Shown: one piece after another, positions 63,184 through 64,000 of the stretch
How positions within the stretch are numbered: position 1 is the stretch's first letter
How the letters are laid out: each line of letters begins with the position of its first letter
DNA from: Sutterella wadsworthensis
Lineage (GTDB): Bacteria; Pseudomonadota; Gammaproteobacteria; Burkholderiales; Burkholderiaceae_F
Assembly (NCBI RefSeq): GCF_003315195.1
Contig: NZ_QNRV01000004.1
Location: 97,678 to 161,677, forward strand
Length of the DNA stretch: 64,000 nucleotides
Direction: 5' to 3'
Program-made: the position numbers and the translations under genes
Notes under the pieces: model-generated
Database searches by the model: none
What the model saw: only the letters and a program-made list of their open reading frames with translations
What the model was told of the DNA's origin: nothing

Positions 63184-63222
63184 AAAAAGCCCGCACTCAA
63201 TCTCAATCGAGCCGGGCTTTCT
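63184..63222. terminator. Terminator upstream of the HNH gene
   Basis: An 8-bp stem AAAGCCCG / CGGGCTTT with A- and T-runs. It lies downstream of the late promoter and would block late transcription unless Q acts. Confidence 0.82.
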
Positions 63223-63239
63223 TCTACTTTCTCTGGGCG

Positions 63240-63268
63240 CAAAAAGACCGCTCCTCCAGAGCAAGTCT
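63240..63268 (-). terminator. Promoter-proximal terminator (tR'-like)
   Basis: A bulged stem AGAC/GTCT plus GCTC/GAGC followed by a T-run on the minus strand, 34-62 bp downstream of the late promoter -10 box, as in lambdoid PR'-tR'. Confidence 0.65.
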
Positions 63269-63301
63269 TTCGCGTCTGAGACGGTATATAAATTTTGAGC
63301 A

Positions 63302-63331
63302 ATTATAGAGGACGATGCAGAATTTTTTCAA
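63302..63331 (-). promoter_or_regulatory. Late promoter (PR'-like), sigma-70 consensus
   Basis: On the minus strand TTGAAA (63326-63331), 18-bp spacer, TATAAT (63302-63307). The -10 box contains the stop codon of the Q-like gene. It should drive the late operon. Confidence 0.8.
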
Positions 63332-63695
63332 GTCGGTTGCGAATGACCGTGCGTCCACGTGTAAGAAAGTTATCCACGTCACGATAGCGCATGCGTAGTT
63401 TGAAATGGCGCCATATCAAGGACAGCATATGCTCTCGGGAGACTGGGTATGCATAGAGCGCAGCTATGAGCGCCTTAATGCACCTGTCAGAATGCGTAGT
63501 GCACGGCATTCCTTGCCAGGCACGATTGACTTGAACTGCCTTAGCGATATCAACGGGAGAGTCACTTTCGAAAATGCCGCTCATAGCACCGGCCTCAGCC
63601 ATTAGGCGAGCCATAGGGGATCTTCCAGGACCTCTGCTTTCTCGACTCCATCTCCCCCAGTTGACTAAATAGTCTTCAAGTTCGTCGTCAGTCAT
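63303..63695 (-). CDS. Phage antitermination protein Q-like
   Basis: 130 residues: LVNWGRWSRESRGPG at the start, helical middle (DRCIKALIAALYAYPVSREH) and C-terminal FKLRMRYRDVDNFLTRGRTV. This matches the small Q-like/ArpU-like late regulators of lambdoid phages by motif and place: after RusA, before the late promoter. Antitermination is inferred. Confidence 0.75.
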   Translation of the reverse strand: MTDDELEDYLVNWGRWSRESRGPGRSPMARLMAEAGAMSGIFESDSPVDIAKAVQVNRAWQGMPCTTHSDRCIKALIAALYAYPVSREHMLSLIWRHFKLRMRYRDVDNFLTRGRTVIRNRLEKILHRPL

Positions 63696-64000
63696 TCTTC
63701 CTCCCAGTCAATTGCGATCACAATCGTTCCCGGCTTCTTAGGATTCAGCCATACCTGTTCTCGATGGTGGAAAAGACAATCGTCAAATCCAAGTGCATCG
63801 GCGATTCCGTCGTAGAACGACTTGCAACGTTCAACCATGTTCGACTCGTCACGGCGCCGGCGATCGGGAGGTTGAATGATCAGCTGCACGTTCAGCCGAG
63901 TTCCGCTCTTGAGCGTTGCAGGTTGTCCCATGAGCTCCTGTTTAGCTTTGACGAATGCTTCCTGCCGCGCAGCCTTCACTAAAGCCGCTTTTGCCGACCA
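63692..64000 (-). CDS. rusA: RusA-like Holliday junction resolvase (N-terminus outside window)
   Basis: The frame is open to the right edge (GTG at 63979 is internal). The RusA core is clear: IIQPPDRRRRDESNMVERCK, then FYDGIADALGFDDCLFHH with the catalytic Asp residues. It resolves branched phage DNA before packaging. The usual N-terminal segment must lie beyond 64000. Confidence 0.88.
   Translation of the reverse strand, partial: WSAKAALVKAARQEAFVKAKQELMGQPATLKSGTRLNVQLIIQPPDRRRRDESNMVERCKSFYDGIADALGFDDCLFHHREQVWLNPKKPGTIVIAIDWEEE

Larger units (their letters stand above)
35205..64000. mobile_element. SfV-like temperate myophage prophage (right end outside window)
   Basis: A continuous phage genome, nearly all leftward: RusA, Q-like antiterminator, HNH, terminases, HK97-type head, Mu-type contractile tail and baseplate, fibre shufflon with recombinase, second fibre module, holin, lysozyme and spanins. 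Only the recombinase, the silent plus-strand cassettes and one moron read rightwards. No repressor is in view, and no integrase other than the shufflon recombinase. All structural genes look intact, so the element may be functional. Confidence 0.95.

Overview
The window is bacterial chromosome from a betaproteobacterium. The backbone order ndk-rlmN-rodZ-ispG-hisS-yfgM-bamB-der / hfq-hflX / hflK-hflC-DUF2065-purA is the Burkholderiales arrangement. The moderately high GC, the missing partner genes (hisZ, pilF, pcm, rpoS) and the small compact genes suggest a host-associated Sutterella/Parasutterella-like member of Sutterellaceae. The taxon is inferred from gene order and protein style, not from a search.

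Positions 1-35,200 are host chromosome. In order they hold: a sugar/nucleoside kinase plus ADP-ribosylglycohydrolase pair (YegV/YegU-like); an orphan HicB-like protein and an exported metallophosphoesterase; a phosphoribosyltransferase and purA; hflC/hflK; an inserted YjiG-like membrane protein plus M20 peptidase; hflX/hfq; a DUF4198 periplasmic protein; the der-bamB-yfgM-hisS-ispG-rodZ-rlmN-ndk series; a gammaproteobacterial-style tyrA; an unknown protein; rlmD, nlpD and surE (the usual surE-pcm-nlpD-rpoS locus without pcm and rpoS); and a complete pstSCAB-phoU-phoB-phoR phosphate operon behind a tandem Pho box.

From about 35,205 to beyond the right edge lies a prophage, apparently integrated at the 3' end of a tRNA gene (remnant at 35,205-35,223). 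It is SfV-like in design: an HK97-type head module (terminases, portal, protease, capsid, connectors; 55-62 kb) joined to a Mu-type contractile tail and baseplate (44-55 kb), then fibres and lysis genes (35-42 kb). Nearly all genes read leftwards as one late operon. The operon appears to start at a consensus promoter overlapping the end of a Q-like antiterminator gene (63.3 kb), followed by terminators that Q would have to overcome.

The standout system is at 41.8-44.6 kb: a phage tail-fibre shufflon. The tail-collar fibre gene (44,133-44,645, minus strand) meets a short site, CCGAATATCA, at codons 99-102. Six copies of this site in alternating orientation (three plus, three minus) delimit three segments. 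Each segment carries two alternative fibre C-termini placed tail to tail, giving one expressed and five silent C-termini. All are in frame with the site, and all end in nearly the same motif (VQPPS-LL-CIK). A tyrosine recombinase of Rci-like size (389 aa) lies directly beside it and reads towards it. This predicts host-range switching of the phage by DNA inversion.

Other notable elements are: a -1 frameshift site in the tail-assembly chaperone; a Shine-Dalgarno-masking hairpin in front of an HNH endonuclease; overlapping spanin genes; an unknown plus-strand moron next to the terminase genes; and an hflX gene whose conserved N-terminus has no canonical start codon.
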